Positions 56,141-64,000 of a DNA stretch of 64,000 nt are shown here, piece by piece. How positions within the stretch are numbered: position 1 is the first letter of the stretch; each line of letters starts with the position of its first letter. Made by a program: the position numbers and the translations under genes. The stretch is from assembly GCF_003752365.1 (NCBI RefSeq), contig NZ_RJUO01000001.1:620001-684000 (forward strand), written 5' to 3'. The notes beneath the pieces are model-generated. The model made no database searches. It was not told the origin of the DNA and saw only the letters and a list, made by a program, of their open reading frames with translations. This DNA is from Frondihabitans sp. PhB188. GTDB taxonomy: Bacteria > Actinomycetota > Actinomycetes > Actinomycetales > Microbacteriaceae.

Positions 56141-57165
56141 TCAGGGGGTCTGGACGGCGCCGAAGATGGCGTCGATGATCGTCTCGGGCTTCACCTCGTC
56201 GGCCGCGGCCTCGTAGCCGAGGATCAGGCGGTGGCGCAGGACCGAGTGGCGGAGGTGCTTGACGTCGTCCGGGATCACGTAGTCGCGGCCGTTGAGCACG
56301 GCGAGTGCCCGGGCGGCGCGCGTGAACGCGATGCTCGCCCGAGGGCTGGCGCCGAACTGGATGTAGTCGGCCATCGTGCCGGGGATGTACTGGTGCGGAT
56401 GACGGGTCACGTAGATGACCTGCACGATGTAGTTGACGATCGACTGGTCGATGTAGACGCGCTTCGCGACATCCTGCAGGAACGTGACATCGTCGAGATG
56501 CACACCCGTCGCAGTGTCGCCGCGGTCGTACACCCCGGACTCGATGCGCCGGATGATCTCGGCCTCCTCGGCGGGAGTCGGGTAGTCGAGCACCTCTTTG
56601 AGGAGGAACCGGTCGAGCTGCGCCTCGGGCAGCTGGTACGTGCCCTCCTGCTCGATCGGGTTCTGCGTCGCGAGGACGAGGAACGGCTGCGGAAGGCGGT
56701 ACACGGTTCCGCCGATCGACGTCTGCTGCTCCTGCATCGCCTCGAGCATCGCGCTCTGCGTCTTGGCGCTGGAGCGGTTGATCTCGTCGAGGAGCACGAA
56801 GTTCGAGTGCACGGGGCCGAGCTGGGTGACGAACGTCGCCTTCTGCGCGTCGTAGATCTGCGTGCCCGTGATGTCGCTCGGCAGGAGGTCGGGTGTGCAC
56901 TGGATGCGCCGGAAGCTCGCCTCGACCGCCTGTGCCAGAGTCTGCGCCGCCGTGGTCTTGGCGAGCCCGGGCACGCTCTCGAGCAGCACGTGGCCCCCCG
57001 TCAGGAGAGCGACGAGCAATGCCTCGCGCAGACCTGTCTGGCCCACGACCTTCGCCTCGAAGGCCGTCGACACCCGCTTCACGATCGCGGTCGCCCGCTC
57101 GAGCTCGGCCGCCGTGACCGGGCGAGGCCCGGGGGCCTCGGCCGTGGGGGTGGTCGAGACGTCCG

Positions 57166-57169
<4 letters not shown>
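56141..57169 (-). CDS. moxR: MoxR family AAA+ ATPase
   Basis: 342-residue chaperone-type ATPase: the P-loop variant [12 protein letters not shown] near residue 61, Walker [21 protein letters not shown], sensor 1 [16 protein letters not shown] and a C-terminal ATPase lid. MoxR proteins assist folding or metal loading of client proteins together with VWA proteins. The GTG at 57169 overlaps the ispG stop (GTGA), an unexpected coupling to isoprenoid synthesis. Confidence 0.9.
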
Positions 57170-58314
<1,145 letters not shown>

Positions 58315-58464
58315 GCTTCATCGTAAGCCTCGCGGGCTGGAAGAGGCGCGAGCCGCGTGTGTCGCTCAGCGGGCTGCCAGGCGAGAGGGACGCAACCCGG
58401 CACGGGCCGGCGGGAGCCCCCGGCGCGGCGGGCGGCGAGTGGCTCCCCTGGATGCTCTCCCGGA

Positions 58465-59832
58465 TCAGCCGACGGAGATCGGGTTGACCAGATCGGCGTA
58501 GATCAGCAGGAGGCTCATGGCGCCGAGGATGGCCACGACCACGAACGTGAGCGGGATCACCTTGGCGGTGTCGACCGGGCCCGGATCAGGGCGGCCGAAG
58601 AGCTTCGCGAAGAAGCGGCGGACTCCCTCGATGATCGCGCCGGCGACGTGGCCGCCGTCGAGCGGCATCAGCGGGATCAGGTTGAAGACGAAGAGGGCGA
58701 CGTTGAGGCTCGCCAGCAGGCCGACGAGGTAGCTGGCGCGGTCGAGGATCGGCACAGAGTCGAGGCTGGCGACCTCGCCGGCCATGCGGCCGACTCCGAC
58801 GACGCTGACGGGGCCGTTCGCATCGCGCTCGCCGCCGCCGAAGGCCGCCTGGGCGACGCCGACGAGGCGCTGCGGCAGGTGGATGATGAGATTGCCGACG
58901 TTGGTGACGTTCGACCAGACGGCCGGGATGACCGCGGTCACCGGCTGCTGGGTGCGGGCGTAGGCGGCGCCGATGCCGACGAAGCCGACCTCCTGGGTCT
59001 CTTTCGCCCCGCTCGAGTCGGTGACGTAGTTGCCGTTCGCATCGGTCACGTAGCGCTTGGTGAGCAGCGGGGTGACGTCGAGGGTGGTCTTGGCGCCGTC
59101 GCGGAGGACGACGAAGTCGACGGTCGTGCCCGCGGCCTTCTGGATCAGGGCGGTCGACTGGTCCCAGTTGTCGATGGCGGTGCCGCCGATGCTCAGGATC
59201 CGGTCGCCGGGCTCGATGCCGGCGGCGGCACCGGGCGACGGCGTGGCGTTCGCCGGGCAGGTCGTCTCGGTCGAGCCCGCGGGGAGCACGCACTGCGAGA
59301 CGCTGCCCACGGTCGTCGACGCCTGCTGCACGCCGAAGCCGCAGAGCACGACGCCGAACAGCACGATCGCGATGAGGAGGTTCATCACCGGGCCGCCGAG
59401 CATGATGACGATGCGCTTCGGCACGGCCAGGCGGTAGAAGGTGCGCTTCTCGTCGCCCTCGTCGATGGTCTCGGCGCTGGCGGTGCGGGCATCCTGCACG
59501 AGGGTCTGGAAGATGCCGGTGGTCGACGTGCGGCCGCCCTGCGCCCGGTGGTTCGTCGCCAGGGCGTCCTCGGCGACGACGGCGGTCTTCTGCGGCGGGA
59601 ACATGCCCGACATCGAGATGTAGCCGCCCAGCGGGATCGCCTTGACGCCGTACTCGGTCTCGCCCTTCGTGCGTGAGAAGACGGTCGGCCCGAAGCCGAT
59701 CATGTACTGCCCCACCTTGACGCCGAACGCCTTGGCCGGAACAAGGTGACCGATCTCGTGCAGGCCGATCGACAGCACCAGGCCGACGACGACGATCAGG
59801 ATGCCGACGATGTAGAGCAGGACAGTTTCCAC
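58465..59832 (-). CDS. rseP: Site-2 protease (RseP/M50 family)
   Basis: Intramembrane zinc protease that cuts anti-sigma factors or signal peptides in relatives. The 455 residues have the metal site LSIGLHEIGHLVPAKAFG near residue 25, one PDZ domain (AGIEPGDRILSIGGTAID) and the C-terminal LMPLDGGHVAGAII. TACTGT is six bases before the GTG at 59832, so the message is probably leaderless. Confidence 0.93.
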   Translation of the reverse strand: METVLLYIVGILIVVVGLVLSIGLHEIGHLVPAKAFGVKVGQYMIGFGPTVFSRTKGETEYGVKAIPLGGYISMSGMFPPQKTAVVAEDALATNHRAQGGRTSTTGIFQTLVQDARTASAETIDEGDEKRTFYRLAVPKRIVIMLGGPVMNLLIAIVLFGVVLCGFGVQQASTTVGSVSQCVLPAGSTETTCPANATPSPGAAAGIEPGDRILSIGGTAIDNWDQSTALIQKAAGTTVDFVVLRDGAKTTLDVTPLLTKRYVTDANGNYVTDSSGAKETQEVGFVGIGAAYARTQQPVTAVIPAVWSNVTNVGNLIIHLPQRLVGVAQAAFGGGERDANGPVSVVGVGRMAGEVASLDSVPILDRASYLVGLLASLNVALFVFNLIPLMPLDGGHVAGAIIEGVRRFFAKLFGRPDPGPVDTAKVIPLTFVVVAILGAMSLLLIYADLVNPISVG

Positions 59833-59838
59833 GTGTGC

Positions 59839-59844
59839 ACAGTA
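59839..59844 (-). promoter_or_regulatory. -10 element (TACTGT) of rseP
   Basis: TACTGT on the minus strand, six bases before the GTG at 59832. Confidence 0.55.
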
Positions 59845-59935
59845 CGGGACTCACTCAGTGAGGGAGCCGAGCGGGGCGGAACCAGCCCGGATTGGGGGTG
59901 CGCTGCCTTCGCGGGGCCCGTTTCGGGCGCAGGAA

Positions 59936-61018
59936 CTAGCGCGAGGCCAGCACGCGGTCGGCCTCCGCGCGCGCCCACACCTCGGCGGCCAGCAGCGCCT
60001 CGAGGTCGAGCTCGGCTGCGGGCTCGTGGAGGTCGACCACGGCGCGGATCGTGTCGACGATGTCGAGGTAGCCGATGCGGCCGGCGTGGAAGGCGAGGAC
60101 GGCCTGCTCGTTCGCGGCGTTGAAGACGGCGGGGTAGGTGGATCCTGCGGTACCGACCTGCTTGGCGAGGCCGACGCTCGGGAACGCCTCGGCGTCGAGG
60201 GGCTCGAACGTCCAGGTGGAGGCCGTCGTCCAGTCGAGCGGTACGCCGACCCCGGGGACGCGGTCGGGCCAGGCCATGCCGAGGGCGATGGGGAGCCGCA
60301 TGTCGGGCGGCGACGCCTGCGCGAGGGTGGAGCCGTCGACGAACTCGACCATCGAGTGGACGATCGACTGCGGGTGGACGGTGACGTCGATGCGGTCGTA
60401 GTCGACGTCGAAGAGCAGGTGGGCCTCGATGACCTCGAGGCCCTTGTTGACCAGGGTCGACGAGTTCGTCGTGACGACGAGGCCCATGTCCCAGGTCGGG
60501 TGGGCGAGGGCCTCGCGCGGCGTGACGTCTTCCAGCTCGTCGCGGCTCCGGCCTCGGAAGGGGCCGCCCGACGCGGTGAGCACCAGTCGACGCACCTCGC
60601 CCGCCGTGCCCGAGCGGAGCGCCTGGGCGATGGCGCTGTGCTCGGAGTCGACCGGCACCAGCTGGCCGGGCGAGGCCTTCGCCTTCACCAGGTCGCCGCC
60701 GACGATCAGGCTCTCCTTGTTCGCGAGAGCGAGTGTCGCGCCCGACTCCAGCGCGGCGAGCGTCGGGCCGAGCCCGACCGACCCGGTGATCCCGTTCAGG
60801 ACGACGTCGGTCTCGACGTCGCGCACCAGCGCCACGGACTCCTCGGTGCCGAGCGCGGTGTGCTGCACGCCGAACTTCGCGGCCTGCTGCTCCATCGCCT
60901 CGCGGTTGGTGCCGGCCGAGAGGCCGACGAGCTGGAACAGGTGGGGGTTGGCTTCGATGACCTCGAGGGCCTGGACCCCGATGGAGCCGGTGGAGCCGAG
61001 AACCGTGATGCGTCGCAT
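59936..61018 (-). CDS. dxr: 1-deoxy-D-xylulose-5-phosphate reductoisomerase
   Basis: Second step of the MEP pathway. The 360 residues have the NADPH motif [49 protein letters not shown] and [12 protein letters not shown], followed by HPTWDMG. TAGGCT is six bases before the ATG at 61018, so it is probably leaderless. Its stop region contains GCAGGAACT (59929-59937). Confidence 0.95.
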   Translation of the reverse strand: MRRITVLGSTGSIGVQALEVIEANPHLFQLVGLSAGTNREAMEQQAAKFGVQHTALGTEESVALVRDVETDVVLNGITGSVGLGPTLAALESGATLALANKESLIVGGDLVKAKASPGQLVPVDSEHSAIAQALRSGTAGEVRRLVLTASGGPFRGRSRDELEDVTPREALAHPTWDMGLVVTTNSSTLVNKGLEVIEAHLLFDVDYDRIDVTVHPQSIVHSMVEFVDGSTLAQASPPDMRLPIALGMAWPDRVPGVGVPLDWTTASTWTFEPLDAEAFPSVGLAKQVGTAGSTYPAVFNAANEQAVLAFHAGRIGYLDIVDTIRAVVDLHEPAAELDLEALLAAEVWARAEADRVLASR

Positions 61019-61024
61019 TCGGCC

Positions 61025-61030
61025 AGCCTA
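61025..61030 (-). promoter_or_regulatory. -10 element (TAGGCT) of dxr
   Basis: TAGGCT on the minus strand, six bases before the ATG at 61018. Confidence 0.6.
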
Positions 61031-61035
61031 GTTCC

Positions 61036-61071
61036 GGCTGACGGTCTGGTCCTGGCTGGCGGTCTGGTCCT
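61036..61071. repeat. Tandem 18-bp repeat after the FKBP gene
   Basis: GGCTGACGGTCTGGTCCT (61036-61053) is followed by the same unit with one change (61054-61071) and a further GGCT. It fills the gap between the FKBP stop and the dxr -10 element. Confidence 0.85.
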
Positions 61072-61073
61072 GG

Positions 61074-62066
61074 CTAGTTGGTCGCCAGGATGTCGACGAC
61101 GAAGATGAGCGTGTCGGTGCCCTTGATGCCGGCGGTCTCGTTGCCGCCGGTGCCGTAGCCGTCGGCGGGCGGAAGGATCGCGACGACCTGCGAGCCGACG
61201 GTCTGGCCCACGAGCGCCTTCTCGAAACCGGCGACGACCGACGACGTCGAGAAGGAGGTGGGGCCGCTCCCCCAGCTCTGGTCGAACACCTTTCCGGTGC
61301 GCCAGAGGGTGCCCTGGTACTGGACGGTGACCGTGGCGCCGCTGGCGACCTTCGCACCGTCGCCCTTCTTGAGCACCTCGAGCTTGAACGTCGAGGGCGC
61401 CTCCGTCTTCGGGATCGTGACGGTCGGCTTGCCGTCGTCGGCGAGCTTCACGGTCGGGAACCCGCTCTTCGGCGCGACATCGGTGCCGGTCGCCGTGGTC
61501 GCCACCTTTGACAGGAGGTCCATGACGACGACCATGTCGTCGTTCGCTCCCACGCCGAGCGACTCGGAGCCGGTGGCGCCGAACATGTCGGCGGCGTCGG
61601 CGACGGTCACGGTGCGCGAGCCGATGGCGGCGCAGTGCATGCCGTCGACCAGGCCGGCGAGGTAGAGCTTCTTCGAGACCGTGAACTGCGTCGCGTCCGT
61701 GCCCTTGTAGCCGGCCTGCGACACCTGCTTGCCGGTCTTCGCGTCGTAGATCGTGAACGCCACGTCGAGCAGCGTGCCGGTCAGGGCCTTCTCGCCGGTG
61801 CCCTCGATGACGGTGGAGCGCTGGGTGCTCGACACCGACAGCCCCTTGGCGAACTTCACCGTCGGCGCGGCGTCGAGCGAGCCGGTGACTTTCACCGACT
61901 TCGCCGCCGCGCCCGACGCGGGAGCCGTGCAGTTCGTCTGCGACTCGGCCTTGGCGGTCGCCGTGGCGGTGGCAGTGCTGTCGGCCGAGCCGCTCGACGT
62001 GCAGCCTGCCAGCGCGACGGCGACGACGGGGACGAGGGCGAGGAGGCTGAGGTTTCTGCGGCGCAT
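61074..62066 (-). CDS. FKBP-type peptidyl-prolyl isomerase lipoprotein
   Basis: 330 residues with a signal peptide and lipobox (LLALVPVVAVALAGC), a Ser/Thr/Ala-rich spacer and two FKBP-like domains. The second is canonical (KGDGAKVASGATVTVQYQGTLW, KVFDQSW, LVGQTVGSQVVAILPPADGYG). The first (residues about 60-180) looks degenerate. It acts outside the membrane on exported proteins. No strong ribosome site at the ATG at 62066. Confidence 0.9.
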   Translation of the reverse strand: MRRRNLSLLALVPVVAVALAGCTSSGSADSTATATATAKAESQTNCTAPASGAAAKSVKVTGSLDAAPTVKFAKGLSVSSTQRSTVIEGTGEKALTGTLLDVAFTIYDAKTGKQVSQAGYKGTDATQFTVSKKLYLAGLVDGMHCAAIGSRTVTVADAADMFGATGSESLGVGANDDMVVVMDLLSKVATTATGTDVAPKSGFPTVKLADDGKPTVTIPKTEAPSTFKLEVLKKGDGAKVASGATVTVQYQGTLWRTGKVFDQSWGSGPTSFSTSSVVAGFEKALVGQTVGSQVVAILPPADGYGTGGNETAGIKGTDTLIFVVDILATN

Positions 62067-62123
62067 GACGGCTTTCGATCGGGAGCTGACCCGGTCGTCG
62101 TGGCCGGCCCTCGGGCAGGGCGC

Positions 62124-62141
62124 GCTTCCGGGCGCGGAAGC
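62124..62141 (-). terminator. Weak hairpin after the OsmC gene
   Basis: GCTTCC (62124-62129) pairs with GGAAGC (62136-62141), loop six, 20 bases past the OsmC stop. Short, so only a possible terminator. Confidence 0.35.
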
Positions 62142-62160
62142 CAGCAGTCTCGCCGACGTA

Positions 62161-62649
62161 TCAGGCGGGAAGCTGAGTGCTCTCCCGGACGACGATCGTC
62201 GGCTCGTGCCGCACGGGGAAGTTCATCGACGACGCGATGAAGCACTTCTCCGACGCCTCGCGGTGGGCTGCGCGGGCCCGCTCGACCATCGACTCGTCGG
62301 CGACGGTGACAGTCGGGCGGAGGACCACCTCCGTGAAGTGACCGCCGCCGTCTGTCGTCTGCACCATCGTCCCGACGGCGTCGTCGACGTAGCCGGTCAC
62401 CACGACGTCGACCGTCGTGCACACCCAGAGGTAGCTCAGCAGGTGGCACTGCGAGAGGGCGCCGAGCAGCATCTCTTCCGGGTTCCAGCGGTCGACGTCG
62501 CCGCGGAACGGCTTGTCGGCGGAGCCGAGGATGTCGGGCTTGCCTGCCACTGACAGGGTGTGGTCGCGCCCGTACGAGCGGTAGTCGGCGGTGCCCTGGC
62601 CGCGGTCGCCTGTCCAGACGGTCTTCAGCGCGTAGTGGTGGTCGATCAC
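62161..62649 (-). CDS. OsmC family protein
   Basis: 162 residues with the OsmC fold: WNPEEMLLGALSQCHLLSYL, whose Cys is one peroxidatic residue, and ASEKCFIASSMNFPVRHEP with the second Cys. It probably reduces organic peroxides with a thiol partner. The GTG at 62649 has AGGAG. A TAACTT -10 (62678-62683) overlaps that of the divergent asparaginase gene. Confidence 0.88.
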   Translation of the reverse strand: MIDHHYALKTVWTGDRGQGTADYRSYGRDHTLSVAGKPDILGSADKPFRGDVDRWNPEEMLLGALSQCHLLSYLWVCTTVDVVVTGYVDDAVGTMVQTTDGGGHFTEVVLRPTVTVADESMVERARAAHREASEKCFIASSMNFPVRHEPTIVVRESTQLPA

Positions 62650-62677
62650 GGGGTGCTCCTGTCGCTGCGGGCCTCCA

Positions 62678-62687
62678 AAGTTACACT
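62678..62687. promoter_or_regulatory. Overlapping divergent -10 elements for OsmC and asparaginase
   Basis: TACACT (62682-62687, plus) is seven bases before the ATG at 62695, a leaderless layout. TAACTT (62683-62678, minus) serves a leadered OsmC message. The two boxes share two bases. Confidence 0.55.
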
Positions 62688-62694
62688 CGGTGGC

Positions 62695-63714
62695 ATGACG
62701 CACCAGCACCAGGAACTCGCCGATCTCGCCACCCGCCACCCGCTGGAGGTCGCCGGAAGCGTCGAGCTCGCGGTGCTGACCCGCTCGGGAATGGTCGAGA
62801 GCCGTCACATCGGCGCCGCGGCCGTGGTCGATGCCGACGGAACCCTGGTGCGGTCGCTCGGCGACGCCTCGGCCTCGATCTACCCGCGGTCGTGCATGAA
62901 GCCGTTTCAGGCGCTCACCGTGCTCCGGTCGGGCGTGTCGCTCGACGGTCCGCAGGCCGTCCTGGCCACGGCGAGCCACGCGGGTACCGAGCGCCACCAG
63001 CGGGTCGTGCTCGACATGCTGGCCCGCATCGACGCGACCGAGGCCGACCTCCTGTGTCCCGTCGACTGGCCGTTCGACCGCGAGACGGCCCGGGCCGCGG
63101 CCGAGCCCCGCCGCCTCACGATGAACTGCAGCGGCAAGCACGCCGGCTTCCTCCTCGCCTGCGCCGACAACGGCTGGGACCCCGCGCGCTACGACGACCT
63201 CGACCACCCGCTGCAGGCCGCCGTGCGGGCGACCGTCGAGGACTCCCTCGGCGAGCACGTCGACCAGATCGGCATCGACGGCTGCGGCGCTCCCGTCTTC
63301 GCGCTCACCCTCGCCGGGCTCGCCGGCGGCATCGGCCGGCTCGTGCACTCGGCGACGACGAACGCCGACCCCGACGCCGGCCACCTCGCGCGAGCTGTCT
63401 TCTCGGACGCGTGGGCCATCGACGGCCCCGGCCGCGCCAACACGGTCACGATCGACGAGCTCGGCGTGTTCGCCAAACTCGGCACCGAGGGCGTCATGGT
63501 CATGGGCACCCGGGCCGGGCTCGGTGTCGCCGTCAAGGTGCTCGACGGCAACCTGCGCGCCGGAACCCTGACGGCCCTGCACCTGCTCGTCGCCGAGGGC
63601 GCCGTCGACGCCGCCGCCGCGCAGCGCGTGCTCGACAGGATCCTCGACCCGGTGCTCGGCGCCGGCCACCCCGTCGGCGCCGTGCTGCCGGGGGCAGGGC
63701 TGCTCGTCGCCTGA
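62695..63714 (+). CDS. Type II (Rhizobium-type) L-asparaginase
   Basis: 339 residues of the asparaginase_II family: the start of the core VLTRSGMVESRHIGAAAVVD, then IYPRSCMKPFQALTVL, TASHAGTERHQ, MNCSGKHAGFLLAC and IDGCGAPVFALTLAGLA. These match the Ser, Lys and Cys residues of the beta-lactamase-like fold of ReAV. It hydrolyses asparagine and is cytoplasmic. TACACT is seven bases before the ATG. Confidence 0.9.
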   Translation: MTHQHQELADLATRHPLEVAGSVELAVLTRSGMVESRHIGAAAVVDADGTLVRSLGDASASIYPRSCMKPFQALTVLRSGVSLDGPQAVLATASHAGTERHQRVVLDMLARIDATEADLLCPVDWPFDRETARAAAEPRRLTMNCSGKHAGFLLACADNGWDPARYDDLDHPLQAAVRATVEDSLGEHVDQIGIDGCGAPVFALTLAGLAGGIGRLVHSATTNADPDAGHLARAVFSDAWAIDGPGRANTVTIDELGVFAKLGTEGVMVMGTRAGLGVAVKVLDGNLRAGTLTALHLLVAEGAVDAAAAQRVLDRILDPVLGAGHPVGAVLPGAGLLVA

Positions 63715-63733
63715 CCTCTCCGCCGCCGGCGGC

Positions 63734-64000
63734 TCACACCGGCCAGCCCATCGCCGGCTCGAGAGGCACCCACTGGCCGTCGGCCTGACCGGCCTCCCTC
63801 GCGCAGCAGCGACCATCGGGGCTGATCCAGACCTCGGCCACTCCCGGCTGGACCGCCCGACCCGGCGTCGGCCCGGACCGCCGCGCGGTGCTGATCCGCA
63901 CCGGCAGCGGCACGCCGGCGACCGCCACGTCGACGCACCACGGCCCGGCGCCCGGGTGCTGCACGCGGGCCGCTCGCACGGCGTGGCGCCCGTATCTCGA
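63734..64000 (-). CDS. Unrecognised protein, C-terminal part (starts outside the window)
   Basis: The last 88 residues of a minus-strand frame that is open at the window edge: RYGRHAVRAARVQHPGAGPW, then VPLPVRISTARRSGP and VWISPDGRCCAREAGQADG, ending LEPAMGWPV. A DNA-like codon pattern with G/C third positions supports coding. There is no family assignment. It converges on the asparaginase gene with 19 bases between. Confidence 0.55.
   Translation of the reverse strand, partial: SRYGRHAVRAARVQHPGAGPWCVDVAVAGVPLPVRISTARRSGPTPGRAVQPGVAEVWISPDGRCCAREAGQADGQWVPLEPAMGWPV

Overview
The window looks like chromosomal DNA of a high-GC actinobacterium, most likely a member of the Microbacteriaceae; the genus is not established. 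The reasons are strong G/C bias at third codon positions, frequent GTG starts, a short-Q-loop cytochrome bd operon with a cydDC exporter, actinobacterial-type LexA boxes (TCGAAC-N4-GTTCGA), an IF-2 with a long Pro/Gly/Ala/Arg-rich N-terminus, and many start codons placed 6-7 bases after a TANNNT -10 element, the signature of leaderless transcription. I see no rRNA, tRNA, CRISPR array, insertion sequence or prophage. Nearly all of the DNA is coding and no gene-free gap exceeds about 300 bases.

Layout. 1-5.8 kb: the 5' part of leuS, then pabB and a pabC-like gene divergent from a 12-bp spacer, then a UvrA-like ABC protein. 5.8-11.7 kb: a cytochrome bd operon in the order cydA, cydB, cydD, cydC (minus strand). 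11.8-15.9 kb: an osmoprotectant-type ABC transporter (ATPase, two permeases, lipoprotein) with a TetR regulator upstream. 16-19.2 kb: an SRAP protein, an App1-like phosphatase, a GNAT enzyme and an SDR. 19.3-27 kb: a DUF6504 gene and dnaE2, each behind a LexA box, flanking a GH15 enzyme and zwf. 27.2-30.5 kb: a Xi-type GST relative coupled to a TraR/DksA protein, then a TetR regulator and an NAD-binding epimerase-like gene divergent around two identical operators. 30.5-33.9 kb: a GAF regulator, an aldehyde dehydrogenase and DUF779. 34-38.5 kb: an HTH protein, rplU-rpmA, a metallophosphoesterase, a Stealth-type phosphotransferase and a small membrane protein. 38.5-51.8 kb: an SGNH hydrolase, an SDR/DUF2867 protein, ribF, two membrane proteins, truB, a uridine-kinase-like protein divergent from mutY, and the translation cluster rbfA, infB, ylxR, nusA, proS. 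51.8-61 kb: a MoxR/DUF58/VWA operon translationally coupled to ispG, then rseP and dxr. 61-64 kb: an FKBP lipoprotein, OsmC, a type II asparaginase and a partial gene.

How the genes work together. Several groups are tightly coupled by 4-bp ATGA/GTGA overlaps (cydD/cydC, the transporter operon, membrane protein/truB, ispG/moxR/DUF58/VWA, SGNH/SDR). The SOS pair and the TetR/epimerase pair have readable operators. The zwf start overlaps the stop of an 18-codon leader ORF.

The most unusual large-scale signal is a nonpalindromic word, AGTTCCTGC, found 15 times across the window. It recurs in a few preferred reading frames and in unusual codons, like an uptake- or recombination-type genomic signature. 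The second is the use of back-to-back or palindromic -10 boxes to start divergent leaderless gene pairs.
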